From assembly GCA_963797535.1 (NCBI GenBank), contig CAWCPQ010000001.1, positions 2,976,001 to 3,040,000 of the forward strand: a DNA stretch of 64,000 nucleotides, given 5' to 3'. How positions within the stretch are numbered: position 1 is the first letter of the stretch; each line of letters opens with the position of its first letter. Origin of the DNA: JAWWOL01 sp963797535 (lineage in GTDB: Bacteria; Actinomycetota; Actinomycetes; JAWWOL01). Below the pieces are notes generated by a model that was not told the origin of the DNA, made no database searches, and saw only the letters and a program-made list of their open reading frames with translations. The position numbers and the translations under genes are program-made. Shown in pieces: positions 9,031 through 16,719 of the stretch.

Positions 9031-9524
9031 CGGCGGAGCTCGATCGCCGTCTTGCCGATCCGGATCACGGCCCCCGGCGGCACGATGGTGGGCCGGGTGA
9101 CCTTGTCCCGGTCGAGGTAGGTGCCGTTGGTGGAGCCGAGGTCCTCGATGACCCACTGGCCGTTCTGCGGCATCAGCCGGGCGTGCCGGGCGGAGGCGTA
9201 GTCGTCGGTGAGCACCAAGGTCGAGTCGTCGGCGCGGCCGATGCTGATCGGCTGGTCGCCGAGGCCCATGCTGGTGCCGGTCAGGCCACCGGCGGTGACC
9301 ACGAGCTTGCGCGGGATCCCTTTGCCCTTGGGGGTTTTTGGCGTCTTGGCCGGTTTCGTCGAGGTGGTGCGGATCGGGTTGCGTACGGCTGCCCGTACCG
9401 CTCCGGTGCCGTTGAGGTCGTTGCGCATGACCCGGATGGCGGCAATCACGAACACCCACAGCAATGCGAGCAGCCCCACCCGGATGCCAAAGATGGCGAG
9501 GTCGGGCACGGTGTTGTTCGGCAC
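9027..9524 (-). CDS. fhaB: FHA-domain protein FhaB (FipA)
   Basis: A 165-residue protein with an N-terminal membrane helix (about 10-30) and a C-terminal forkhead-associated domain (about 85-160) that binds phosphothreonine. FHA signatures are SIGRADDSTLVL, ARHARL and STNGTYLD. In mycobacteria the orthologue links PknB-type kinases to FtsZ-dependent division. The start at GTG 9524 gives the family length of about 155-165 and overlaps the fhaA stop by one base (TAGTG). An upstream start would read backwards through fhaA. Confidence 0.92.
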   Translation of the reverse strand: MPNNTVPDLAIFGIRVGLLALLWVFVIAAIRVMRNDLNGTGAVRAAVRNPIRTTSTKPAKTPKTPKGKGIPRKLVVTAGGLTGTSMGLGDQPISIGRADDSTLVLTDDYASARHARLMPQNGQWVIEDLGSTNGTYLDRDKVTRPTIVPPGAVIRIGKTAIELRR

Positions 9525-10279
9525 TACGTACCGTCCGGATCGCGCAGGAAGACCAGGACGGTCGACCCCATCGTGATGCGCTGGCCGTGCGTGAGTGCCA
9601 CCGGCGAGGTGACCTTGACCCCGTCCAGCGTGGTGCCGTTGGTGGAGCCGAGGTCCTCGACCCATACGGCGCCGTCGCGCAGCTCGACCTGAGCGTGGTG
9701 CCGCGAGACGCCGGGGTCGGACAGCCGCAGGTCGGCGTCGTGGCCGCGGCCGATGACGGTCCGCGGGGTGAGCAGCGGGACCGCGCGCTCGAGGTTGGAC
9801 TTGGCCGAACCGTCCCGGCTCACGATCAGCCGTGGCTGCCCGCTGATGCTCTTGCGCACCCGCGGCGCTGGTGGCGTGATGGCCGTCTCGTCGGCGCTGA
9901 CGCCGTCGGACGCCACGACCTCGCTGCGCACCTTGAACACCCCCGTGTCGTGGGCGTTGACCAGCTCCAGCGTCACGCCGACGTCGCCGAGGAACGACCA
10001 GTGCTGCTCGGCCGCGGACTCCTCGACCATCGTCGACAGCTCGAGCCCGAGCTGATGGGCGTAGGGGGACAGCCGCGCGTAGTCGGCGCGGCTGAGCTCG
10101 ACGACATAGGCATTGGGTACGAGCACCCGCCCCGCACCCACGATTGCCTTCTTGTCCAGGGCCTCGCGCTCCAGTGCGGCGGCGATCTCCACCGGCTCCA
10201 CGTTGCCTTTGAAGGCACGCGCGAAAGCCCCCTCGACCAGGCCCTCGAGCCGGCGTTCGAAACGCTGCAGTACTCCCAC
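9524..10279 (-). CDS. fhaA: DUF3662/FHA-domain protein FhaA
   Basis: A 251-residue cytoplasmic protein with an N-terminal DUF3662 domain (about 1-120; start VGVLQRFERRLEGLVEG) and a C-terminal FHA domain with VIGRGHDADLRL, SRHHAQV and STNGTTLDG. It is a phosphothreonine adaptor for PknB, and in mycobacteria it binds the MviN flippase. It is much shorter than the 527-residue M. tuberculosis protein because the long low-complexity linker is missing. The start is GTG 10279, with GGGAG 5 nt upstream. It is the first gene of the operon; the promoter should lie in 10280-10360, shared with the divergent tRNA. Confidence 0.92.
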   Translation of the reverse strand: MGVLQRFERRLEGLVEGAFARAFKGNVEPVEIAAALEREALDKKAIVGAGRVLVPNAYVVELSRADYARLSPYAHQLGLELSTMVEESAAEQHWSFLGDVGVTLELVNAHDTGVFKVRSEVVASDGVSADETAITPPAPRVRKSISGQPRLIVSRDGSAKSNLERAVPLLTPRTVIGRGHDADLRLSDPGVSRHHAQVELRDGAVWVEDLGSTNGTTLDGVKVTSPVALTHGQRITMGSTVLVFLRDPDGT

Positions 10280-10361
10280 GCCGACTCCCTTCCCGGCTCG
10301 GGGTGATCGTATCCGGGTTCCGGTACCCGACTGCGCGCGATCACCCCGCGTGGCCCTGTGA

Positions 10362-10367
10362 TAGCCT
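10362..10367 (+). promoter_or_regulatory. probable -10 box of the tRNA-Leu promoter
   Basis: TAGCCT, inside TGTGATAGCCT, fits the actinobacterial TANNNT -10 element and lies 15 bp before the mature tRNA 5' end. No clear -35 is visible. Confidence 0.4.
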
Positions 10368-10381
10368 CGGTCGCTGTCCAC

Positions 10382-10464
10382 GGGCGAGTGGCGGAATGGC
10401 AGACGCGCACGGTTCAGGTCCGTGTGTCCGAAAGGACGTGGGGGTTCAACTCCCCCCTCGCCCA
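10382..10464 (+). tRNA. tRNA-Leu(CAG)
   Basis: The acceptor stem GGGCGAG at 10382-10388 pairs with CTCGCCC at 10457-10463, with discriminator A at 10464. The anticodon stem CACGG/CCGTG holds the loop TTCAGGT, giving anticodon CAG at 10415-10417 (decodes CUG). There is a long class II variable arm (TGTCC GAAA GGAC) and a T arm GGGGG TTCAACT CCCCC. CCA is not encoded in full (ACCG follows). A tRNA-Leu beside fhaA is the arrangement seen in mycobacteria. Confidence 0.95.
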
Positions 10465-10539
10465 CCGAGTTCCTTCCGGTGGAGTTGCTCCCCGGCTCTC
10501 AGTCGGCGACGCGGTTTCCGCCAGCCAGGTCAGGCCCCA

Positions 10540-11232
10540 TCACCCCGGCAGCAAGTTGATGGCTCGGGCCACCACCAGCACGGCGAGAAGCAACGACACC
10601 GCCGCCTGCAGAGTCATCATCATCTTCGACCAGTGCTTGACGGCAGAGACGTCGGTCGGGCTGAACGCGGTCGAGATCGCGAACGACATGTGCAGGTAGT
10701 CGACCAGCCTCGGGTACCAGTCGCGCTTGACCCACTCCGGGTTCGTCATCTCCGGGAAGATGAAGGCCGGCAGGCGTACGGTGCCGGTGGCCCGTTCCGC
10801 TGCCCCGCCCTGGTCGAGGTCCCAGTACCACAGGCCGAAGGCGATCACGTTGATCGCCCAGATCGCGGCGCCGGTCCCGAGCAGCCGGTCCCCTCCGCCC
10901 AGCTTGGCGTTGTCAATGATGAGGTGGACCAGCCGGATGGCGTTGAAGGCGTTGTCGACGGTGAGGGCGGCGATCAGGATGCCGGTCACCACACGAAGCC
11001 AGCGGTCCCGCTTGTCGATCCGGCCGGGGTCACCGATGACCAGGACCAGCAGCAGGATCAGCTCGGTGGCACCGAAGAGCCACGGGGGCCCGATCCGGAT
11101 CCGGTGCGGCAGAGTGGCGTGCAGGACGATGGCGGCGAAAACCGCGCCTGCCATGGCCCACCGCGGCTCACCCCGGTGATGATGCAGGGTGCCGACGACC
11201 GGCGGTGCGAGCGCATCGTGATCGCTGACCAT
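10540..11232 (-). CDS. membrane protein, tandem copy A (poreless channel-like)
   Basis: A 230-residue polytopic membrane protein with about five or six hydrophobic helices. It begins with a short polar N-terminus and ends ARAINLLPG. The C-terminal third contains AFSPTDVSAVKHWSKMMM between two hydrophobic segments. This helix-loop-SPTD-helix layout resembles the second half of two-TM potassium channels with the selectivity filter replaced; that relationship is inference. It is clearly homologous to the next gene on the same strand. ATG 11232 is chosen; TTG 11250 would add six residues. Function unknown. Confidence 0.75.
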   Translation of the reverse strand: MVSDHDALAPPVVGTLHHHRGEPRWAMAGAVFAAIVLHATLPHRIRIGPPWLFGATELILLLVLVIGDPGRIDKRDRWLRVVTGILIAALTVDNAFNAIRLVHLIIDNAKLGGGDRLLGTGAAIWAINVIAFGLWYWDLDQGGAAERATGTVRLPAFIFPEMTNPEWVKRDWYPRLVDYLHMSFAISTAFSPTDVSAVKHWSKMMMTLQAAVSLLLAVLVVARAINLLPG

Positions 11233-11296
11233 GGCCGCATTCTCGCGCAAGGGCGCCGTCCTGCTCGTCGCACACGCGGAGCGGACCGGCGCGCGT

Positions 11297-11974
11297 TCAG
11301 CCGGGCAGGACGTTGATCGCGCGAGCGATGATCAATCCGATGACAGCCAGCGACTGCAGCGACTGCAGCGCCATGGTGATCTTGGCCCAGGGCACCAACG
11401 GCATGACGTCTGTGGGGCTGAACGCCAATGAGTCGGTCACACCCAGGTAGAGGTAGTCGATGTACCTCGGTCGCCACCGGGTGCCGCCGAGCTCGGGGTT
11501 GAGCTGCTGGGGGAAGGCGAGGTCGGGTGTCGGCGGCATCGCGTGTGCGCGCGCTGCTGGCCCGCCGCAGTCCAGCTCGAAGTAGAGCAGGCTGAACGCC
11601 AGGATGGCGGAGACCCACACGATCGACCCGGACCGAAGGAGCGGGCTCGCCGACTGGGTGTCGGGGCCGCCGTGGATCAGCTCGTCCGTCAGCTTGATCG
11701 TCGCCCACGACGCTCCGGCCACGAGTACGGCCACCAGGGAGATCGACAGGCGTCGCAGGGCGACCGACCGGCGGTTGATGACGCCGGGGTCGCCGATGAT
11801 CATGGCGATCAGCAGTGCGCCCTCGATGACCGGCAGCAGCCACTTCGGGCCGAGCCGGAGGTGGTCGGGCAGCAGGATGGTGAGCACCATCGCGGTCACT
11901 ACGGCGGCAGCCATGGGCCACCTCGGTTCAGCGAACTCTGTCTCGAGGGCGGGGTCGGGCTGCTCCGCTGACAT
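11297..11974 (-). CDS. membrane protein, tandem copy B (poreless channel-like)
   Basis: A 225-residue polytopic membrane protein and paralogue of the downstream gene. Both share a PRW(P/A)MA start of the first helix, a GDPG(R/V)I loop with a following Arg cluster, a central FxLxYxxLDxGG loop, the AFSPTDV motif and the ARAIN(L/V)LPG end. ATG 11974 is the best start; the frame stays open upstream without hydrophobic character. The 64-bp gap between the copies suggests one transcript. Function unknown; neither copy has a GYGD filter. Confidence 0.75.
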   Translation of the reverse strand: MSAEQPDPALETEFAEPRWPMAAAVVTAMVLTILLPDHLRLGPKWLLPVIEGALLIAMIIGDPGVINRRSVALRRLSISLVAVLVAGASWATIKLTDELIHGGPDTQSASPLLRSGSIVWVSAILAFSLLYFELDCGGPAARAHAMPPTPDLAFPQQLNPELGGTRWRPRYIDYLYLGVTDSLAFSPTDVMPLVPWAKITMALQSLQSLAVIGLIIARAINVLPG

Positions 11975-12069
11975 GGGTTCAGCGTGCGAGGTCGTCCGCC
12001 GGATCGGATCACCTCGGCGGGGTGAGTGCCGATACGGACGGGGGAACGCTGTTGTCCGACTGTACGGAT

Positions 12070-12098
12070 TCACAGGTCATTCTCAGGCTGGTGACAGC
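12070..12098 (+). promoter_or_regulatory. three 11-bp-spaced direct repeats before 12159 (OmpR-type operator)
   Basis: The 7-mers TCACAGG (12070), TCTCAGG (12081) and TGACAGC (12092) are each separated by 4 bp, so the CAG cores fall at 12073, 12084 and 12095. This matches the layout of the mycobacterial PhoP box (TCACAGC-N4-TCACAGC). A hexamer GATGAT lies 9 bp beyond the array and could be a -10. The candidate ligand is the OmpR-family regulator encoded at 17447. Confidence 0.65.
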
Positions 12099-12158
12099 GG
12101 GGTGACCGATGATGTCCGGGCGTGGGGCGACACCGGCACGACGAACCAGGGAGTGTTC

Positions 12159-12872
12159 ATGGTCGAGAACATGGGTGAGTTCGGTACGGGCAGCTCGTCA
12201 GAGCCGGACGCCGTCGCGTCATCCGCGAGCGGGTCGAAGTCGCGCAGCAGAGCCAGGATTGCCGCCGTCGGCGCCGGCGCCGTGCTGGTCGTCGGCGTGG
12301 GCGGCATCGCCGTGGCCACGTCCGGATCACCGTCGCCCAGCACGCCCGGCGCGAGCACAAGCCCCTCCGCATCGCCGTCCGCCAAGGCTCCGTCGCCGCC
12401 GCCGGGCCACCTTCCCGGCGGGCCCGACGGACACGGTCCGGGTCGCAGGGGCGGGTTCGGCGCGGGTGGTCCGGGCGGCTTCGGTGCCCTCGGCGGTTTC
12501 GGTGTCGTCCACGGGACCTATGTCGTCGCCAAACCGGGCGGCGGCTACCAGACGGTGCAGACCCAGACCGGCACAGTGAAGGCGGTCAGCGCCACGTCCC
12601 TCTCGGTGACCAGCAAGGATGGCTTCGCCTTCACCTACGTGGTCAAGGCCGGAACCAACGTCGACGCCCAACGCGACGGGATCGCCTCGGTCAAGAAGGG
12701 CGACCAGGTGCTCGTCAGGGCGACGCTGTCCGGCAAGACCGCAACGGTCACTCGGGTCGTGGACCTGACCGAGCTGCAGAAGAACGCGCCGAAGTTCAAC
12801 GGCAAGGGCGGCGGCTTCCCCGGTCACCGTCCCGGTACCTCCGCCTCGCCCACGCCCGGCACCGGCACCTGA
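12159..12872 (+). CDS. secreted/membrane-anchored DUF5666-like protein 1
   Basis: A 237-residue protein. A polar N-terminus of about 40 residues precedes a membrane helix (AVLVVGVGGIAVA, about 49-65). Then come a Ser/Pro-rich linker, a Gly-Phe-rich stretch (GGFGAGGPGGFGALGGFG, about 105-125), and a small beta-rich domain (about 140-210) with the pattern TGTVKAVSATSLSVTSKDG and KKGDQVLVRATL, resembling DUF5666. It ends in a Gly/Pro tail. ATG 12159 is preceded by AGGGAG; longer starts read back through the divergent gene. It has its own promoter with an 11-bp repeat array and lies just before the export operon. The role is unknown; surface or periplasmic partner of the exporter is an inference. 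Confidence 0.75.
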   Translation: MVENMGEFGTGSSSEPDAVASSASGSKSRSRARIAAVGAGAVLVVGVGGIAVATSGSPSPSTPGASTSPSASPSAKAPSPPPGHLPGGPDGHGPGRRGGFGAGGPGGFGALGGFGVVHGTYVVAKPGGGYQTVQTQTGTVKAVSATSLSVTSKDGFAFTYVVKAGTNVDAQRDGIASVKKGDQVLVRATLSGKTATVTRVVDLTELQKNAPKFNGKGGGFPGHRPGTSASPTPGTGT

Positions 12873-12883
12873 GCCACGGGTAG

Positions 12884-12931
12884 TCCCGAACCTGCGCCCC
12901 ACTGACTCACAGCGTTCTCGCAGGTTCGGGA
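12884..12931 (+). terminator. 13-bp perfect inverted repeat after 12159
   Basis: TCCCGAACCTGCG (12884-12896) is the exact reverse complement of CGCAGGTTCGGGA (12919-12931), with a 22-nt loop. It starts 11 bp after the stop codon. No T-run follows. The right arm coincides with part of the 11-bp repeat array of the next promoter, so it may serve as terminator, regulator site or both. Confidence 0.55.
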
Positions 12932-12946
12932 CAGCCGCGTCCCAGC
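12907..12946 (+). promoter_or_regulatory. four 11-bp-spaced direct repeats before the export operon
   Basis: TCACAGC (12907), TCGCAGG (12918), GGACAGC (12929) and TCCCAGC (12940) are each followed by a 4-bp spacer, so CAG cores fall at 12910, 12921, 12932 and 12943, exactly 11 bp apart. The array ends 21 bp before the ATG at 12968. A weak CACCCT hexamer at 12956 would be a -10 for a leaderless transcript. This is the geometry of OmpR-family activator sites and suggests autoregulation by the regulator in this operon. Confidence 0.7.
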
Positions 12947-12967
12947 GCGGGTGCCCACCCTCGTGGC

Positions 12968-14707
12968 ATGTCGCTTCCGATTCTTCGCCGGCGCAAGACG
13001 CTGGTGCTCAACTCCGTGCTGGTTCTTGCCCTCGTGGTCGCGGTTGCTTACGCGTACGCCTCCATCGGCACGAGCAGCTCCAGCGCCTCGAGCACGGTGC
13101 GTACGGGAACCGTCGGGCAGGGCACGGTCGTGTCCACCGTCTCGGCCTCGGGCACGCTGGTCTCGCCCAGCGACCTGGGCATCGGCTTCGTGACCGGCGG
13201 CACGTTGCGCCACGTCTACGTCAAGGTCGGCTCCAGGGTGAAGACCGGCCAGACCTTGGCCAAGGTCGACGACACGACGCAGAAGGAAGCCCTGACGACG
13301 GCGAAGAACGGGCTCAACCAGGCGCTCGCGAGTCGGACGGTCTTGCTGCAGGGACAGACCTCGCAGCAGAAGGCGGCCGCAGCCGTTCAGCTCGAGCAGT
13401 CGCAGACGCAGATCAGCCAGGCGCAGTCCAACGTCGGCTTCACCGAGAAGAGCAACGCCCAGGACGCGTCGAACTCCGCCGCCGCCGTGGCCAGCGCGCA
13501 GGCCACCGTGACCGCCGACAAGTCGGCCCTCGCCGCCGCCGAGGCCGCGCTGAACACCGACAAGGTGAGCAACCCCAAGGCGGTCGCTGCCGACCAGGTC
13601 AAGGTCAACCAGGCTCAGCAGTCGCTCGACCAGTCCTCAGCGGCGCTCACTTCGGCCCAGCAGCAGCAGGCGTCGACCGCGCTCAAGGACCAGCAGTCGC
13701 TGGCCCAGGCCCAGCAGCAGGTCACGTCGGCGCAGCTGGCGTACGAGAGCCAGGTCGCGCAGCAGAACGTCGCCAACACCCCGCCGAACGCCAGCCAGCT
13801 CGCCCAGGCCGACGCTGCTGTGACCTCCGCCGAGGTGCAGGTCGCGAGTGCCCAGCGTGCGCTGGACGGCACCACGCTGAAGTCGCCCTCGACCGGCAGC
13901 GTGATGTCGATCAGCACGCTGGTGGGCGGCACGGTGTCCAGCGGTTCCACGGGCTCGTCCTCGAGCAGCTCGAGCAGTTCCACCGGCTCCACCGGCTCCA
14001 CCGGCTCGACCGGCTCGACCGGCTCGACCTCCACCACCAGCACCTCGAACTCGAGCAGCACCACGGCCTCGATCGGCGTGATCCCCGCAGCCACCATCGC
14101 CGGCCACACCGCGACCGTGACGAGTGGTGACTCGGGCTTCATCGTGCTGACCGACATCACCTCGCTGCAGGTCTCGGCGAGCTTCTCCGAGAACGACACC
14201 GCCAGCCTCAGGGTCGGGCAGGGGGCGACGCTCACCCTCAACGCGCTGCCGGACACTCCGGTCAACGCGTCGGTGGCGTCCATCGCCTCGACCGGTACCT
14301 CGAGCAACGGCACCGTCTCCTACGCGGTGACCCTCAACCTCACCAACCCGCCGAAGACGCTGAAGCCCGGCCAGTCCGGCAGCGTCTCGGTGATCACCAA
14401 GGAGGCTGACGGCGCTTTGTACGTGCCCAGCACTGCCGTCACGACCGCCGGCGGCGTCTCCACGGTGACCGTGGTCAAGGGCAGCACCAAGACCCGCACC
14501 GTCGTCACGCTCGGCGTGGTCGGTGACACCACGACGCAGATCAAGACCGGCGTGGTCAGGGGCGAGTCGGTGGCCCTGGCCACGACGTCCACCGGCAGCA
14601 GCGGCTTCCCGACCGGCGGCTTCCCCGCCGGCCGAGGGGTCACCGGCGGCACTCTGGGCGGCGCCATCGGCACAGGCGCAGGCGCCGGAGCGGGCGCGGG
14701 TCGATGA
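12968..14707 (+). CDS. membrane-fusion (periplasmic adaptor) protein of an ABC exporter
   Basis: A 579-residue HlyD/MacA-type adaptor. The N-terminal signal anchor is at about 8-31, then the first half of a lipoyl domain (VVSTVSASGTLVSP, GFVTGGTLRHVYVKVGSRVKTGQTLAKVDD). A long Gln/Ala-rich coiled coil spans about 100-290. The second lipoyl half (LKSPSTGSVMSISTLVGGTVSS) is followed by a 50-residue Ser/Thr/Gly low-complexity insert with STG repeats. A beta-barrel region (LQVSASFSENDTASLRVGQGATLTL) and a membrane-proximal domain follow, and a Gly-rich tail ends the protein. It overlaps the ATPase gene by 4 bp (ATGA). Together the three genes form a MacAB-like exporter of unknown substrate. Confidence 0.85.
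   Translation: MSLPILRRRKTLVLNSVLVLALVVAVAYAYASIGTSSSSASSTVRTGTVGQGTVVSTVSASGTLVSPSDLGIGFVTGGTLRHVYVKVGSRVKTGQTLAKVDDTTQKEALTTAKNGLNQALASRTVLLQGQTSQQKAAAAVQLEQSQTQISQAQSNVGFTEKSNAQDASNSAAAVASAQATVTADKSALAAAEAALNTDKVSNPKAVAADQVKVNQAQQSLDQSSAALTSAQQQQASTALKDQQSLAQAQQQVTSAQLAYESQVAQQNVANTPPNASQLAQADAAVTSAEVQVASAQRALDGTTLKSPSTGSVMSISTLVGGTVSSGSTGSSSSSSSSSTGSTGSTGSTGSTGSTSTTSTSNSSSTTASIGVIPAATIAGHTATVTSGDSGFIVLTDITSLQVSASFSENDTASLRVGQGATLTLNALPDTPVNASVASIASTGTSSNGTVSYAVTLNLTNPPKTLKPGQSGSVSVITKEADGALYVPSTAVTTAGGVSTVTVVKGSTKTRTVVTLGVVGDTTTQIKTGVVRGESVALATTSTGSSGFPTGGFPAGRGVTGGTLGGAIGTGAGAGAGAGR
13979..14029 (+). repeat. tandem 9-bp repeat coding for Ser-Thr-Gly
   Basis: About five to six tandem copies of a TCCACCGGC-like 9-mer lie inside the adaptor gene and encode (STG)n within a flexible Ser-rich insert. 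Copies differ only at C/G third positions. Slippage could change the linker length. Confidence 0.7.
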
Positions 14708-15471
14708 CCGACAACGGCCAGCGGCCGCAGCACGTCATCGAGATCGCCAAGGCGGTGAAGACCTATGGCGAGGGCGAGACCGCTGTGCACGCGCTGCGCG
14801 GCGTCGACCTGCTCGTCGAGCGTGGCGACTACGTCGCGATCATGGGCGCCTCGGGCTCGGGCAAGTCGACGCTGATGAACGTCATCGGCTGCCTCGACGT
14901 CCTCACGTCCGGCCTCTACCGCCTCGACGGCATCGACGTCCGGGGCCTCGCCGAGTCACAGCTGTCCCTCGTACGCAACCGGCGGATCGGGTTCATCTTC
15001 CAGGCGTTCAACCTGATCGCCCGGACCACGGCGCTGGCCAACGTTGAGCTGCCGCTGGCCTACGCCGGCGTCAAGGGAGCCGAGCGGCGGCGCAGGGCGT
15101 TGGCGGCGCTGGAATTGGTCGGCTTGTCCGACCGGGTCGACCACGAGCCGAACGAGCTCTCCGGTGGCCAGCAGCAGCGGGTGGCCGTGGCTCGGGCACT
15201 GGTCACGGCCCCCGCTCTGCTCCTCGCCGACGAGCCGACCGGCAACCTGGACACCAAGTCGACCCAGGAGGTGCTGGGCATCTTCGACCGGCTGAGCATG
15301 AGCGGCCGCACGATCGTCATCATCACCCACGAGGACGACGTCGCGACCCACGCCAAGCGCGTGGTGAGGCTGGTCGACGGTGAGGTCGTCAGTGACGTCC
15401 GCCACGCTGAGGTCTCGGACCCGCCGCCGCGGCACCTCCCGTACGCCGCGTCCGCCTCGGGTGCCTCATGA
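14704..15471 (+). CDS. ABC transporter ATP-binding protein (MacB/LolD type)
   Basis: A 255-residue ATPase with Walker A GASGSGKST near residue 50, Q-loop region FIFQAFNLIARTTALAN, signature LSGGQQQRVAVARAL, Walker B LLLADEPTGNLD and H-loop IITHEDD. The FQ-FNLI and TGNLDTKS wording is typical of the MacB/LolD group that powers mechanotransmission exporters. It overlaps the adaptor upstream and the permease downstream by 4 bp each (ATGA), so the three are made in fixed proportion. Confidence 0.92.
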   Translation: MTDNGQRPQHVIEIAKAVKTYGEGETAVHALRGVDLLVERGDYVAIMGASGSGKSTLMNVIGCLDVLTSGLYRLDGIDVRGLAESQLSLVRNRRIGFIFQAFNLIARTTALANVELPLAYAGVKGAERRRRALAALELVGLSDRVDHEPNELSGGQQQRVAVARALVTAPALLLADEPTGNLDTKSTQEVLGIFDRLSMSGRTIVIITHEDDVATHAKRVVRLVDGEVVSDVRHAEVSDPPPRHLPYAASASGAS

Positions 15472-16691
15472 GCCCGCTCGAGGTGATGCGCTTCGCGCTC
15501 GTCGGCCTCAGTGCCAACAAGCTCCGCAGCGCCCTGACCACGCTCGGCATCCTGATCGGCGTCGGCTCGGTGATCCTGCTGGTCGCCGTCGGCAACGGCT
15601 CCAGCAAGGCGATCCAGGCCAACATCGACAAGCTCGGCACCAACATGCTCACCGTGTCCCACAACGGCGGTGGCTTCGGCCGCGCTCGTTCGGCCAACGC
15701 CGCAGCGACCACCAAGGACCTCACCGTCGCTGACGCCAAGGCGCTCGTCGACCCGGACCAGGCACCGGACGTGAAGACCTCGTCGCCGGTGGCCAGCACC
15801 ACGGAGACCGCTGCCTATGCCGGGGTCTCGACCTCGATCACGTCCTTCATCGGCACCTACCCGAGCTATTTCGAGGCGACCAACAACCCGGTCACGGCCG
15901 GCACCTACTTCAGCAACGACGACGTCACCAACGGTCGCAAGGTGATCGTGCTCGGCACCACTGTGGTGACCAACCTGTTCGGTGACATCGACCCGATCGA
16001 CAAGCAGATCACCGTCAACGGCACGCCGTTCACCGTCGTCGGCGTGCTCAAGTCCAAGGGCTCGACCGGCTTCCAGGACGCCGATGACACGGCGATCGCC
16101 CCGCTCACCACCGTGCAGCAGTCCTTCACCGGGTACGGCACCCTGCAGCAGGTCGTCGTACAAGCCAAGAACGCCAAGTCCATCGACGCGGCTCAGAGTG
16201 AGATCACGTCGATCCTGGACAGCCGGCACAAGATCACCAGCTCGGCCAACGCGGACTTCCGCATCCTCAACCAGGCCAGCCTGCTCACCGCCAGCACCAG
16301 CACCTCGAAGACGTTCACCGTCCTGCTCGGTGCGGTCGCGGCCATTTCCCTGCTCGTCGGCGGCATCGGCATCACGAACATCATGCTGGTCACCGTCACC
16401 GAGCGGACCCGCGAGATCGGCATCCGCAAGGCGATCGGCGCTCCCCGTTCGGCCATCCTCGGCCAGTTCCTGACCGAGGCGACGATGCTGTCGCTCATCG
16501 GTGGCGCCCTCGGTGTGGTGGCTGCTGTCGTGGGCGCGCAGTTCACCATCGTCGGCATCAAGCCGGTGATCGTCCCAGCCTCGATCCTGCTGGCGTTCGG
16601 CGTCTCGGTCGCCATCGGGCTGTTCTTCGGCGGCTACCCCGCCAACCGGGCCGCGTCGCTGCGGCCGATCGACGCCTTGCGGTACGAGTAG
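15468..16691 (+). CDS. ABC transporter permease (MacB/FtsX type)
   Basis: A 407-residue permease with four membrane helices: one N-terminal (ALTTLGILIGVGSVILLVAVG, written in parts here: residues about 22-45) and three in the C-terminal FtsX domain (about 285-395). A large extracellular MacB_PCD domain lies between. The C-terminus has GITNIMLVTVTERTREIGI and RKAIGAPRSAILGQFL, the usual coupling region for the ATPase. It ends 28 bp before the second DUF5666-like gene. Like MacB it should form a dimer with the ATPase and contact the adaptor. Confidence 0.92.
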   Translation: MSPLEVMRFALVGLSANKLRSALTTLGILIGVGSVILLVAVGNGSSKAIQANIDKLGTNMLTVSHNGGGFGRARSANAAATTKDLTVADAKALVDPDQAPDVKTSSPVASTTETAAYAGVSTSITSFIGTYPSYFEATNNPVTAGTYFSNDDVTNGRKVIVLGTTVVTNLFGDIDPIDKQITVNGTPFTVVGVLKSKGSTGFQDADDTAIAPLTTVQQSFTGYGTLQQVVVQAKNAKSIDAAQSEITSILDSRHKITSSANADFRILNQASLLTASTSTSKTFTVLLGAVAAISLLVGGIGITNIMLVTVTERTREIGIRKAIGAPRSAILGQFLTEATMLSLIGGALGVVAAVVGAQFTIVGIKPVIVPASILLAFGVSVAIGLFFGGYPANRAASLRPIDALRYE

Positions 16692-16719
16692 ATGGCCCCC
16701 GCCCGAAAGAGAGAGCAGC

